A stretch of 64,000 nt of DNA from Apoda limacodes (taxonomy: Eukaryota; Arthropoda; Insecta; Lepidoptera; Limacodidae), in assembly GCA_946406115.1 (NCBI GenBank), contig OX291544.1, positions 32,071,521-32,135,520 on the forward strand, read 5' to 3'. This document shows, piece after piece, positions 1 through 11,030 of the stretch (positions within the stretch are counted from its first letter, which is position 1; each line of letters starts with the position of its first letter). Made by a program: the position numbers and the translations under genes. The notes under the pieces were generated by a model. The model was not told where the DNA came from and searched no databases. It saw nothing but the letters and a program-made list of their open reading frames with translations.

Positions 1-874
1 GTTATGAAACTACCTTTATAAGGCACATGAAGCGTGATGCCATTTCTATTTCGCTTAAACAACCAAAATTCAATGTTCATTTCAAATAAAACCTCCAATT
101 AAATGTTTGTTTTTAAAAACATTCATTCTCGTGCCGCTGGTTCAAAAGTTTACGCCACTTCATTTTGTCTAGAGTCCGAATCCATGAATCGGCTTTTAGA
201 TTACTACCTAAATTTAACTATTAATTTTGTGTTGATGCTTTATATTCGTAAGTTTACTTTACCTATTTTTGTAAAATTTTATAACGATTTTGTTCTAAGA
301 TTTAATATTTTACATTTGAGTCATTTGTTAAGTACAAATTTAATATTTTACATTTGAGTTATTTTGTTAACTTTAAACCTTTCATAAAATAAATCATAAC
401 TTTTTCTCGGCAAATGGATGAAATAACTGAACTTGTATATTTGAACATGCTATTTTAATTTAAAGATGCACTTAGCTGTATGTAGTACGTTTATTGAGAA
501 TTGTTTACTAATGCAAATCTTCACGCTGAAAACATTGTATTACAAAAATGTTAAGGCATAAATATTGTATCATCACAAACTCCTTTATTATACTTATGAA
601 GTTTGCTTCAGGAAGCTATAGTTCGTTTAAGCTCGGTTAAAGATATTTCCGCGAAAACTTTTGATTTTTTGGCGATAAAAAGGTGTCAACTACCTTCAAA
701 CCAATTTTCATCACAATTGGTCTAGCCATTTTACCGTGAAGAAGTAACAAACATACTTTCGCCTTTATAATATTAGTGTGAAGTGCGATCGTGTGACGAG
801 ATTGATCTTTAACTTTTTGTTAGTCCCTAATTGTAGTTTTTCGTCTCGCGTTATTTATTTTTTGTATATTTCAG
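1..874. other. Intron of NDRG/MESK2 gene, no coding signal
   Basis: AT-rich non-coding sequence upstream of the first recognised MESK2 exon. A 38-bp period dimer lies at about 299-358 (two copies of a TTTAATATTTTACATTTGAG unit). Positions about 593-782 are a reversed copy of the common lepidopteran short repeat that begins with a TATAAATGCGAAAG-type sequence; here it ends near 782 with CGCCTTTATAATATTA. The short open frame at 103-357 has no recognisable motif and overlaps the dimer, so I do not call it a gene. Confidence 0.6.
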
Positions 875-1037
875 CCGCAAGGACCTGGTGCTGAAAGGCT
901 GCCAGATGGACATCCTCCTGATAACGGGTCTGCAGAGCCCATACTCTGGAGTCGTCGAGAAGATGCACAAAGAGCTGGACCGGGACAAGGTTACCATACT
1001 CAAGATAGACAAAGTCGGCGATGTGCTGGCTGAGGCG
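875..1037 (+). CDS. MESK2: NDRG family protein (MESK2-like), internal coding exon
   Basis: Internal exon of an N-myc downstream-regulated (NDRG) gene, the insect MESK2 orthologue. It is flanked by a TTTCAG acceptor (874) and a GTGAGT donor (1038). The first base completes a codon from the previous exon, and 54 codons follow, ending in phase 0. The peptide runs from RKDLVLKGCQMDILLITG to DKVGDVLAEA. It matches the C-terminal part of the alpha/beta-hydrolase-like NDRG fold: the strand with the 'LLITG..SP' turn, then 'KL/MHKELD...T.LKI...G.VL.EAP'. NDRG proteins are hydrolase-fold proteins lacking a catalytic triad, with roles in differentiation and signalling; Drosophila MESK2 was found as a suppressor of KSR. 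The phase agrees exactly with the last exon at 18471. Earlier exons lie to the left of the window. The - strand open frame over this exon is a shadow. Confidence 0.9.
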
Positions 1038-1339
1038 GTGAGTATACATGATAACTATTAAAGTAAAAGAAAATTGGTTAAGTGCGATCCAGACTCGCGC
1101 ATCTATTTCACAAAGTTTATTTCTGCCGAAAAGAGCCGGCAAGAAACTATTTAAAGTAATAAAACAATACCCTATACATCAACTAATAAGTATTAACCTG
1201 TATTTAAACAATGATATAATTAATTAGCAAAGCTACTTCAAACAAAGTTGTTTTTTGTTTTTATGTAGCATAGGGGGCACACCATGTGAAGCGTCTAATA
1301 TCCTAAATTGTGTAAAGAAATTTAGACATTCAAGTACTT

Positions 1340-2815
1340 GTAGGATTATTATAATTATATCCTTGCACGATTATATGTATACATATGCATACATACATTT
1401 AAGAAAAGTACTTAGTACGATTATTATAATTATTTATATCTTTACACAACAATATGTATATGTTGCAACCATCTCGTTAAATTAACCAGTTAATTGGGCG
1501 CCTAGGCAGATTATTAAGTAAGGAAAAGAAATTTTCATATAACTGAACAGATTATTATATGCAACTGGGATGGAACACTCCGATCGCTTCGCTCGCTCCG
1601 CATCTACGTTTAAAAAAGAAAAACTGAACCTGACCAAATGACTAAATAACCAACCAGACCGATAGCTTAGAACAACGTTTCTAGAATCATACCTAAACTG
1701 GTAGGGTTATCAACTGATACATTTAGTAAATTAATTAAATCAATAGATAGCTGATATCGATTTCGTCCCTCAGTTCAATGTATGGAGCTACAAGTAAATA
1801 TTTTTTCAAATTTCATTACAAATCTGTTTGGCGGTTCACATTATACTTTCCTGTTAAATTTCATCACAATTTAAGTATGCAAAGATAGCGGAATTATAAC
1901 TCTGTGACATACGGATAGACGGATGGACATGATGGATTTATAAGGGACCTTTTTGCCATTTGGCTATGGAACCCTAACAAAGATCTCTGATTTTATTTGG
2001 ATTCAGTAGGGAGGTACCAATAATATCATTATGCATATTTATGCGAATATATTAATATATGCATGTTTATATGTTGCAAGTGGCAGACTTTGGTCTCTGC
2101 TTACCCCTCTGGGAAACAGGCGTGATGTTATGTATGTATGTATACTTATCATTATTGTCGTAGGTACCTACCTACGTACCTTTGTTTCTAAAATTCACCT
2201 TCCTATTGTAATTATTTAGCTAACTGAGAATTAAAAAATATAGGTATTTACCTGTCAAGATCTTTTAGGTATGTAAAAAAGGAAATTTTCTTTCTTTTAT
2301 TAGAATTTTTCATACACACAGTACATGTATTTGGCAGTTCTAAAAGGCTAGCGCTAATCGATAGAAAACACTAAAAAAACTATAATTTAAATCGCTTGCA
2401 CACGAAGCCCTGAGATGCGCATGCTCACTGAGCCAGTTGAAACCGGTTTATACTCTAGCGTGCGCCAGTCTTCGCCCCGCGCACCGTGTCAGTGACAGGC
2501 CACACACACATACCCGTGCTTGTAGTAGTGCTCTCGTTAGCGCCGCCGGTTGTTTGAAGCTATCAATCTGTAGGTTATTTAGTCATGTGACCTTACCCAA
2601 CATACATGACTTATACCGTGCGATTTCTGTTCCTTTCTTTTCTATACTTGACTATCTGCCTAGGCGTCCACTTACCTGGCTAATTTAACCAAATGGCTGC
2701 GACATATACATATGCATACATACGCTTAAGAAAAGTACTAGTAGGATTATTATAATTATATCCTTGCTATATGCATACATACACTTTAAAAAGGACTAGT
2801 AGAATTATTATAATG
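1340..2815. repeat. Dispersed TATAATTATATCCTTGC repeat and LINE tail
   Basis: A short motif of about 60-90 bp (AGGATTATTATAATTATA, then CATATGCATACATACA, then AAGAAAAGTACT) occurs three times: about 1340-1435, 2703-2765 and 2762-2815. Between them, 1855-1978 is the 3' part of the common repeat ending in 'CTATGGAACCCTAAC'. Positions 2075-2160 carry a LINE-type 3' end (CTCTGCTTACCCCTCTGGG) followed by a TATG microsatellite tail. No gene is supported; the open frame at 2437-2688 has no domain I recognise. Confidence 0.5.
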
Positions 2816-3060
2816 TGTAATTATAAATGCGAAAGTGAGTTTCTTTGTTTGTCGTTCCTTAACGTCGCAACAAACTATCCAATTGAGCTAAAATCACATA
2901 TAGAGATAATAAAAGAGACGAATAAGGACGTAGGTTACTTTTTATCCCGTAAAAATTAATATTTTTCGCAGGAATTACCACATTCCAAGTGGATGAACTA
3001 TAAGTACAGGTATAGATTGCTATGGCAAACTTTCTTACTATAACCCAGGAGTGGCCGCAG
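2800..3060 (+). repeat. Lepidopteran short interspersed repeat (ATAAATGCGAAAG type)
   Basis: Begins near 'AATTATAAATGCGAAAGTGAG', continues with the 'GTTTGTCGTTCC...CCAATTGAGCTAAAATC' and 'GGTTACTTTTTATCCC' blocks, and then the TATGGCAAAC block. The same order of blocks is found at 44466-44765, 59030-59315 and 59575-60345, and reversed at 593-782, 25615-25800, 34370-34520 and 46355-46485. Non-coding and dispersed in both orientations, so an interspersed element. Its class (SINE or other) cannot be settled here. Confidence 0.6.
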
Positions 3061-3249
3061 AAATCCTACACTGATTACTCGATAATAGCAGCTAATACAT
3101 ATATATAAAGACACATATACATAAATACACCCATAAATATACATATAACACCAAACACATATATATCACGAATTCATAGAACTAAACATAAATAAATTTA
3201 CATAGGTGCTAGTATAATATTAAATAATAATAATTCTGAACATCTTTTT

Positions 3250-4165
3250 ATTTAAATAATGCTTGGTAATACTAAAATTTTCCTTGGTGTATTATATAGT
3301 CCCAATATTCAAACGAATAATTTTTCTTCGTTTGAAATTCTATTAGAAAATTGTATGACCACTCTATTATAATGGGTGATTTTAACACTTGTATGTTAAA
3401 AAACGACAACTGTAGTCTTCAGCTTCAAAATATATTAGCACGGCTGAATCTGAATATTTTGCCGCCGACAGCTTTCCATTATTTTCCCAACAGTACTCTC
3501 TCCCTTTTTTTGGTCTGAAAGACAGTTTCTTTTATGTAACACGTCTATAAACATGGCCAGTGCACCGCTGATGCGTTTTCGTACCAAGATTTAAACTAAA
3601 TATCCGCCCTCCAAAATGGAAAACCAATTACGTGATGAAATTTCCACAACTATTAGGGTCTATTAATCTTAAACAGCCTGAACCTTCCAGCACCGCGGCT
3701 TACGGACGATATCAAAGCTATGATGCAAAAAAAAATTACTTAGGTCAAATTTAACGGTAATCCCAGTGAAAGTAATCTTAGAAATTAAATTATTAGAACT
3801 TTGAAGGCGTGGCAACGTGCGAGTGATGCCCCATGAGTTGAGAGTGAGATGACTGATGTGTTGCAAGCGTCCATAGACTACGGTGACCGCTTACAATCAG
3901 GCGAACCGTAAGCTTGTTTCCCACCTTAGTGGTATAAAAAAAAATTGCGTGGACGCTGACAGCGAATTAAGGTGGACGATTCGTTCTCTACATAATGCAA
4001 CACTTGGCGTGTCGCAATGTGGCGTGTTGTCTCTACTTATCTTTATTAACATTAATATTAATTAAATTTTCTCTAAATTATCTTCTTTTTATCATCTCTA
4101 TGCAGACGATCTTCAAATATATGTACAAACTCCTATCGAAAAATGCTATGACATAATGTACAACT
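3250..4165 (+). mobile_element. Decayed CR1/Jockey-type LINE, endonuclease and RT remnants
   Basis: Several frames, read piecewise, give LINE protein fragments. An endonuclease piece near 3285-3470 has 'GVLYSP' followed by 'IMGDFN'. A reverse transcriptase piece near 4003-4150 has 'LGVSQCGVLSLL' (cf. GVPQGxVLSP) and the palm motif 'YADDLQIY' at about 4099. Many stops and frameshifts separate them, so it is dead. A separate LINE 3' tail (about 3785-3950, with 'CTACGGTGACCGCTTAC') interrupts the RT part, meaning a younger insertion into an older one or a mosaic. Confidence 0.7.
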
Positions 4166-5409
4166 CTAAGCGCCACACCCTCCTCACCCAGAACCCTGCA
4201 ACACCAAGCAGATAATGGCGGACGACTATCCGTAGTGCATCTCCTGACTTACTACTGTCCTAGTATTATCATGTGAGCAAGCGCCATCTAGCAAAAATGG
4301 TCCGCTTTCGAATGTCCTTTATTATACAAGTGGAATTTTTTTCGAGATTAAATCTCAAGAGAGGCCAGTACTTAATGGGCCATATTAGCTTACAACTGGA
4401 TATTTATTTTTTATCTATATCAGTAATTCAATGTCTGTCTTTCGATGCATCGCTAGAAATCAGTATAAATTATCGATATTAATAGTCGTGCATCCATCAT
4501 GGACCAAACTAAAGACGTCAACGAAGGTCTTAGATACCAGGTCATAAAATTCCAATAAAATACGATATAATTATAAAAACGATTACTGTTTATGAACTAA
4601 CCCAATATATTTAACAAACACATTAATCTGACTCCCAAATATATTAACAGTAAAAAAAATCCTAAAGCAGACTTATTGACGGAAGATTACTTTGAAGTCG
4701 ATTGCCAAAAATGTAAAGTAAAGACAGGTAAAAAGTTCTGTTGGCATCTGACACTAAGGTAAGTCCGTACCTTAATGTCCTGCCAATATCTATGTGTGCA
4801 TTGTAGACGCATTAGCAATTGTGAATAAACATGTTCTGTCAATAAGTCTGCTTTTAGGTCGTTTTTATGTTATTGTTAAAAAATAGTCTATTTTTAAATT
4901 TTTAGTTGCCTTCTATTAAACAAGTTTCAGCAAGTCGTTAAAGTCAATAAATTAAAACTTAGAACTTTTTGGAACTTAGAATAGATAGGATAGAAAAGAT
5001 ATGTTTCGGTTTTTACCACATATTTACAGAACTGAAAGTACGAATTACTAAAAATATGTACATGAAACTGTAAGCGTTCAAATTACTTTTTACCGTTTGA
5101 CTGCGTACGTATACATATATCTACCGCATTAAAGCATCAAAAGCAAAAGCAGACAGACGGACAGTTATGATTAGACTGTATAATGGCTTATTTTACACTA
5201 AAATTGTGGATGAACTTGACCGCTTTCCGCGACCGCGTTTTTTAAACTTACTTGACCGGTCGTAGTGTCCGGTAGACCATCTAAATAATCAAAGTCAAAG
5301 TTTGTATAGTTAAAATATCTGCTGTTTTGTCAGCGTACTATGATATCATTAAGTCAATAAAATTGTGAATCATTCCGGTTTTGTTCGTCAAGGTCTGTGG
5401 TCGGTCGCG
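4166..5409. other. Non-coding interval upstream of SDR1
   Basis: AT-rich sequence with no coding signal I can recognise. It probably contains the promoter and 5' UTR of the SDR gene that starts at 5410, but I see no clear TATA box or initiator that I would defend. The ORF at 4273-4482 shows no domain. Confidence 0.4.
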
Positions 5410-6387
5410 ATGTTTATCGCCGAGGTAATTCTCGCAGCTATCGTGCTGCTAGCTCTCATCGCGTTATACGAGAAAACCACAAACGCAATTTACAAGTCCA
5501 CTAAAAGTCTTGCTGGGAAAACTGTCCTAGTGACGGGAGGAACCACAGGCATTGGACTAGAGGTGGCGCTGGACTTCGCAAACAGAGATGCCAAGGTCAT
5601 CATCGCGTGTCCCTTTGAAGACGAAGGTGCGAAAGCCAGAAAATCTATCATTAAAAGAAGTGGAAACGAGAAAGTTGTGTTCAAACTTCTGGATTTAGCC
5701 TCGTTGACATCTGTGAGAGCTCTAGTTAAAGATATTTTGGCTAATGAAGAAAGATTGGACATTTTAATGAATAATGCCGGTGTCGGGACTGTTGGTGACT
5801 TTTATACTGACGATGGAATCAATTTCATACTGCAAGTGAATTACTTTGGTCACTTTCTGCTAACAATGCTACTCCTGCCTCTTCTCAGGAAGACTGGAAA
5901 CCCTACGGAACCTGCTAGAATAGTAAACACGTCATCATTCACACGTTGGATGGGAAAGGTTGATATAAAAAACTTGAACAGAACTGGATATTGGTTCCAG
6001 CTACGGTTGTACTCGAACAGTAAACTATTTTTCGTTCTCTTTTCTCGTGAACTGACAAGTAGGTTTAAAGATTCCAAGGTGGTCGTTAACAGTGTTGATC
6101 CTGGTTTGGTTGGAACCAGGATTTACAACTGTGTTGGGAGAGTCTTTGGGTTTTTTATTGCTATTGCTTTCAGTGTTCTCCTCAAGACTCCACGAGAAGG
6201 AGCTCAGACTTCTCTTTATGCGGCTTTGAGTTCGGAAGCGACGAAAGTTAGTGGAGAAGTATTTATGAACTGCAAACGCAGTCGTGCAGTCTTTTGGAGT
6301 TACAGCCAGGAGACTGCAGTTAGATTTTGGGAAGAGTCAGTGCGGCTCGTCAATTTGAGTGATCAAGAGCTAAACAAGTGTTTCTAA
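5410..6387 (+). CDS. Short-chain dehydrogenase/reductase, retinol dehydrogenase-like (SDR1)
   Basis: Intronless 325-residue SDR. An N-terminal hydrophobic segment (residues about 3-20) is likely a membrane anchor. Then come the Rossmann glycine motif TGGTTGIG (42-49), NNAG (121-124), the structural Asn in QVNYFG (144), catalytic Ser in NTSS (176), and YxxxK as YSNSK (Y201, K205), then VDPG. This matches RDH11-14-like enzymes, which reduce or oxidise retinoids, steroids or other lipid carbonyls at ER membranes; the insect substrate is unknown. Start: ATG at 5410. An in-frame GTG at 5365 adds 15 residues but is not a plausible eukaryotic start, and the hydrophobic anchor begins right after the ATG. 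Odd: the residue after 'IIAC' is Pro, where RDH enzymes usually have the cofactor-binding Arg. It lies inside the MESK2 intron on the same strand. Possible poly(A) signal at 6837-6842. Paralogue at 56174-57163. Confidence 0.9.
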   Translation: MFIAEVILAAIVLLALIALYEKTTNAIYKSTKSLAGKTVLVTGGTTGIGLEVALDFANRDAKVIIACPFEDEGAKARKSIIKRSGNEKVVFKLLDLASLTSVRALVKDILANEERLDILMNNAGVGTVGDFYTDDGINFILQVNYFGHFLLTMLLLPLLRKTGNPTEPARIVNTSSFTRWMGKVDIKNLNRTGYWFQLRLYSNSKLFFVLFSRELTSRFKDSKVVVNSVDPGLVGTRIYNCVGRVFGFFIAIAFSVLLKTPREGAQTSLYAALSSEATKVSGEVFMNCKRSRAVFWSYSQETAVRFWEESVRLVNLSDQELNKCF

Positions 6388-6454
6388 TGCCTATTACGCT
6401 CGTGTTTCTTGGTACTTTAATACTACTAAACGTAGAAATTATACAATATTCCTA

Positions 6455-6695
6455 CAGTGCGGTTTCAGAGAAACTTCCTCCCGCGAACGCTTAAGTTGTG
6501 GAATGAGCTCCCTGCCAAGGTTTTCTGCAAGGACTACAGTATGGAGTTCTTCAAGAAAGGAGTTATTAGATTTCTGAAGGGTCGGCAACGCGCAAGTGAT
6601 ACCCCTGGTGTTGCAAGCGTCCATAGGCTACGGTGACCGCTTACCATCAGGCGGGCCGTAAGCTTGTTTGCCTCCTGAGTGGTATAAAAAAAAAT
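6455..6695 (+). mobile_element. 3' end of a Jockey-type LINE
   Basis: Translated piece 'VRFQRNFLP..LRLWNELPAKVF' followed by 'FFKKGVIRFLKGRQ', typical of the last residues of lepidopteran Jockey-clade ORF2. It is followed by a 3' UTR with CTACGGTGACCGCTTACCAT and 'GTGGTATAAAAAAAAAT'. The same 3' end occurs at about 3785-3950, 16998-17200 and 55816-55911. This copy sits only 67 bp after the stop codon of SDR1 and may supply its 3' UTR. 5'-truncated and dead. Confidence 0.8.
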
Positions 6696-7049
6696 ATATT
6701 TATATATGAAACGTTTAGTTGTTTGGCCGGATACTAGATATTCAGTCATCCTACAAACCGGATCGCTGGATTTCCAGCCGAACATTACATTTTCCACAGT
6801 GTATCGTAACTTTTAAAACTAAAACTTTGTTAAGTAAATAAACATTTAAATTATGTATTTCATAGTTTTATTTACAATATAATAACGGCCAAGAATCAAT
6901 AAGGATGTTGCCAGTCCGGCGTCACTTCATAGAAAAAAACAATCGTATGAAGCTATGACACAACGTTTTACCAACAAGAAAGTAAGTATTCATTCTACAA
7001 AAACGCGCTGCACGAATAATAACACACAACCCACCTGACACACCAGCCA

Positions 7050-7330
7050 GAAACATTTTCAAAGAACAAAGCATAATGACATTGACCTCTCAATACATTT
7101 TTGACATAGCAAAATTTGTTCGACATAATCCTAATTTATTTCCTAACAATTCTACTGACAGACGATATAAAACAAGACAGAGCAAAAATCTAAACAGTAC
7201 AATGCAGACTCACAAAAACAAGAAAAACCATGTACGCAATGGGCCCAAAAATTTCTGACACAATCTTCTTTTCTGGATTAAAAAATGACTTATTCAAAAC
7301 GCATTTTATAACATCAAAGAATTTATTTAA
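7050..7330 (+). mobile_element. LINE ORF2 C-terminal fragment
   Basis: The frame from 7076 reads MTLTSQYIFDIAKFVRHN, then NNSTDRRYKTRQSKN, then in shifted frame a 'KNGPKIF...LFKTHF' type end. This is the conserved extreme C-terminus of CR1-like LINE reverse transcriptases of Lepidoptera ('LTVASxYIFE...N...HxxxTR'). Other fragments of the same general type are at 13870-14190 and 35747-36330. Not an independent gene. Confidence 0.6.
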
Positions 7331-7522
7331 ATAACAATTAAAATGTAATAATGATAACTTATAATAATGAAATATTTGTAACATTTGACTTTTGTCATGT
7401 TGCCATCACTACCGTCGTTTACGAACTGTCAGTGTTGTTTGTTTACAAACACTTTCAAAAACCTTTTTATTCGTGAAATATTAGTTTTTTATTAGGTTTA
7501 AATCTCTTTGGTGTTAATAAAT

Positions 7523-9328
7523 ATGAATCGCAAGCCAATACGCAAGTGCGAGTTGTGTTATGTGTCGAAGAAAAACAGTGACATATTTTTAGCCAGATTT
7601 CCGTTAGACGTAGATCGGTATGTAATTACATATTTTGGTTACTGTCTTACGAATTTGATATACATATAATTTCAATTTATATCTTTGAAAGCAATAAGTA
7701 TTTCGTTTAGAAAGAAAAATTTTAAATTTAACAAAGAGAATATAATCATATTTAACTTATTATTTAGGCCAGCCGCAAATTGCGAAAAATGACCGATAAA
7801 AAAATTTTCGAGCGCGCCACGCACACGCCCCGGGTCAACCCCGCACAATGGTCAGGTCGGCGATTCGGCGTCCAGGAACCTTATTGAGAACAGTCTCGAG
7901 CTATTCGGAATCTGAAATTCGTGACTAAAATGTATGGATCACTCCGCAACGAAGCATTCGATTGAGCCGAACTTTGGGGTTTTTCCCGTTCGTCCAACTA
8001 TTATGTCCAACTGGTTGTGCGAACAAGGTTTTTTTTCCCCCCGTTGACAGCTGTCAACCGAAACCAAGATCTTGATGATATCTATCACTTCTGTAAAGAA
8101 ACTACTAGTCTATGATCAATAGTTACGGAGATATAGCACTTTCCAGTTTGACAGCTGTCATCCGAAACGAAGTTCTTGATTGATCAATTTTGGAGATGTA
8201 GGTAGCCATTTTAAAACTATCACTTGGAATAAAGCTTTAAGATTTTGAGTGCAAGACCCTGTCTTTAATTTAACTTGGTTAAAAAGCTTTGATATTTATA
8301 TTTCGTATTAAACCCTCAGGGTGCTTATCACACTTGACGTTAACTACAACAACCTCCATCCTTTTAAGAGTCAGTTAAAAAGGAATAGTGTTTAGTTCAT
8401 TATAGAAGCTTCATGAAAACCTCATTTGAGAATTTCCTCTTTTGAAGTCGGTTAAAAGCTTTAATATTATCTTCTTCTATTATCTGTATATATATTTTGG
8501 GGCAGTGGTCCAACTGGCCATGCAGTTGTACGAAGGGCCCTGTAAATATCGGTTTTCTAATGTTCAACTATTTATTTGGTCCACGGGGAAAAAAATCCTT
8601 GTTCGCACAACCAGTTGGACATAATAGTTGAACGAACGGGAAAAACCCGACCTTTGGCCCAGAGATAGTACGTACATACATACTTATATTAAATAAATGA
8701 ATATTTTTGTACATTAGATTTAAATGCTAAGCGAGCGGAGCGTTCCAGCCAAGTTTCATATAATAATCTGTGTATTTATATAATAATTCAGCACATACTA
8801 AAATTTTTCTATCTGAAATTTCTCATAATGTGCAGCCTGACCTTAAGAATTTTGATTGCTACTAGTGTGACCGTAAGTATAAATTTAAATATATATTTTG
8901 TATCTTTAAATTTTTGTGATATTGTTTTATAATTATAAAACCGTTTAGCCGGTATTTATTTTGGCTCAATATAATTGTTTTTGTTTTGTTTCAGTTGACG
9001 GGCATTGGTTAAATTGGTTGGCAACGAAGATTTAGCGTACTTGCCTGTCAAAAAACTTACCGAATTAAAATTTGTATGTAAAGACTACTTTATACTTAAT
9101 TCCTTTACGAATTCTAAAAAAAGACTGAAAAGGACAGCCGTACGAACTATAAGTTCATTTAATCCACCATTACCTGATGAAATAATAAATATAATGGTAA
9201 TAAGCCCACTAGTACTATTAAATATCGGAGTACTCTTAAATATCTCAAATAGCTTACTAACTTATGTATATTTACTAATAATTATACTCATTGTTTCAAT
9301 ACAGATTGTATACTTGTTAGCTGATTAA
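7523..9328 (+). pseudogene. Decayed THAP-domain gene, two exons
   Basis: Exon 1 (7523-7617) starts at an ATG and encodes MNRKPIRKCELCYVSKKN and, after SDIF, LARFP. It has the Cx2C pair and conserved FP of a THAP zinc finger, and ends at a GTATGT donor with two bases over. Exon 2 would start at 8995 after TTTCAG. Joined in phase it meets a TGA at 8996-8998. The following frame reads LVKLVGNEDLAYLP, then FVCKDYF, then RLKRTAVRTI. Against the THAP consensus, Trp is replaced by Leu, the zinc-binding His of 'CxxHF' by Tyr, and the Pro of AVPTI by Arg. Four independent losses argue for decay rather than a misplaced junction. THAP domains bind DNA and occur in host regulators and P-element transposases; which this was is not clear. 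The open frame to 9328 has no recognisable effector domain. Confidence 0.65.
7978..8648. mobile_element. Non-autonomous DNA element with ~64-bp inverted repeats
   Basis: Positions 7978-8041 and 8585-8648 are near-perfect inverted copies (GGTTTTTCCCGTTCG, then CAACTATTATGTCCAACTGG, then TTGTGCGAACAAGG). Inside, a 34-bp block is present twice directly (about 8043-8076 and 8147-8180). The first copy holds the perfect palindrome TTGACAGCTGTCAA (8044-8057). No transposase frame. It lies in the intron of the decayed THAP locus. About 670 bp in total. Target-site duplication not clear. Confidence 0.75.
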
Positions 9329-9599
9329 AAAAGAATTGTATTATTACTTTAAATATAACTCCTTGCCAGCTCTTTTTGGCAGAAATTAACATTGTATAAT
9401 ATTATTATTGTCATCAAAGATTCAAAAGCGTTCTCAGAAACCAACTTGTACCAATATTGTTTGACTTGATTTAATTTATACCTACTCACCACTTTAAAAT
9501 GTTAATAAACACTAACATTTTAAGTATTTTTTTTATTTTCTGTGATTCTTACAAAATGGACTGCATTAATTTGGTTTTGTCAATGTAAAGGTTTTAAAT

Positions 9600-10420
9600 A
9601 TTTCTAGGAGTCTTTTGTTTTGTGAGTATCAGGTAAAGGTAAATTTTTATGACAAAACATAATCCTAAATAAACGCTAGTGCCCCACGATTAGGGAAGCG
9701 AAAATTGGTATAATTGGTGTCTGTTCAGGTTTGCAGTTAACCATTCCAAATTTCTCCAAGATCTTCATGGTATAGATTTTTTGTGTTATTCTCATTATGT
9801 CTTTAGATTTTTCTATTTCAAGACCAAAAAAATAGTTTGCTGGTTTAATTGTTATTTTGAAGCGAGATTGAAGCTCTTTTATGAAACGTTTTCCTTCCTT
9901 TTCAGAGGATGAAGGTACTTATCCACCATCAACTTACAAATCAATAAGAATTTTGGATGACATTGTCCTTCATATATATAGGCAGTGATCTAGTGAACTG
10001 CATTCCAACCGGGAGCTGATTAAAAACTCGTGTATGCACGTGGTCCAACATCTTGGAGCTTATTTTAGCCCATAAAGACTTCGTTTTTAGCGGTAGATCT
10101 TCGATGAGCCATCACTAAATTCTTCAGGCTGTTTTATATAGATTCCTTCTTCTACTGATCCGTTTAAGAAAGCAGTAGATACATCAAATTGATGTAAACA
10201 TATTTTTTTATTGGCGATTATTCTAAAAATGCTCGTATCGCGCTTAAACGAACTACTGGGCTGAACGTTTTATCATAGTCAACACCAGGTTTTTAAAAAA
10301 ACCTTTTACCACAGGCTAGCTTTGAACCGTTCTATAGTACTATCAGGGTTTGACTTTACCTTATAAACCCATTTAGATTTAGAACCCATTTGGGTAATCA
10401 AGAAGTTCCCCTGTATAGAT
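9600..10420 (-). mobile_element. Ty1/copia reverse transcriptase remnant
   Basis: On the - strand, pieces resemble copia Pol RT: 'GSKSKWVYKVKSNPD' and 'STIERFKA' near 10300-10400 (cf. 'KWVFKxKxNxDGxIxRYKARLV'), then 'HQFDVSTAFLN' and 'IYIKQPE'-like stretches near 10100-10200 broken by frameshifts, and 'LDHVHTRVFNQLPVGMQF' further along. Numerous stops. No LTRs recognised at its edges. A dead fragment inserted antisense in the MESK2 intron. Confidence 0.65.
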
Positions 10421-10604
10421 CTCATTTAAAGAGGTTATCTCCGATAACAGTGCTTGTAACAAAATGTTTTTGTCATTGTTTTTTTAAAGCGCCTTTATAA
10501 GTGTCAGGTTCTTCGTATTTCTGTTGTACATCATTAACTGCAGCCATGAAAAATCATCAAAATTTTCAGGTTCCGTGTTTTCAATAAAAAAAATAATTAT
10601 TAGT

Positions 10605-11030
10605 CGATAATCTATTATTAGGCGGCCTCGGCACGTACTAACGGCCCCAGACGACGATCTCGCTATCCGGATAGCGAGATTAGTCTCAACGACCTACCCT
10701 AATAGGGCCTCCCCCCTAACACGACGCCGACGTCCCCGGGTTCGTCGGCGAACGCACGGACCTACCTTATAAACGAGGTATCAAAGAGTGCCGGGGCGCT
10801 ACTCGCCCCACTCAATCGCAATCACAACCGCGTAACGGGGAACTCCCCTCCTGGCGCTGACTCACCTTCGGGTTCGAGGCTCACGCTGGTAGAAGGGACG
10901 ACCCCGAGAGCGACGAAACAAACCGAGGCTATCCCCCGTGGGGTGCTATATGGGCTCAGACTCCTTCAGAGCCCGGTGGAGCAGTAATGACTGCATCAGC
11001 CAACTGCTTATTCCGTTCAGACAAAAAAGC
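10605..11030 (+). mobile_element. 3' fragment of the same Jockey-type LINE as at 39.3-43.6 kb
   Basis: GC-rich island. Positions 10620-10930 align with the reverse complement of 39415-39720: GGCCTCGGCACGT, GATCTCGCTATCCGGATAGC, GACGCCGACGTCCCCGGGTT, and GAGGTATCAAAGAGTGCCGG are shared in order. It ends around 'CAGCCAACTGCTTATTCCG'. It covers the C-terminal coding end and 3' UTR, 5'-truncated, in the opposite orientation to the longer copy. Confidence 0.8.

Noticed and set aside
855..1142. 95-residue - strand frame over the MESK2 exon
   Set aside because: Antisense of a well-supported NDRG exon with splice sites.
5365..5409. Longer N-terminus of SDR1 from a GTG
   Set aside because: GTG is not a normal nuclear start; the ATG at 5410 directly precedes the hydrophobic anchor and aligns with the SDR2 ATG at 56174.
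5490..6077. - strand open frames across SDR1, and similar ones across SDR2 (56233-56949)
   Set aside because: Shadows of the conserved sense frame; same positions in both paralogues because of codon bias.
5410..6387. Bacterial origin of the intronless SDR genes
   Set aside because: Sequence has animal RDH features (N-terminal anchor, NNAG/YxxxK spacing typical of RDH11-14) and AATAAA signals; absence of introns alone is weak evidence of transfer.
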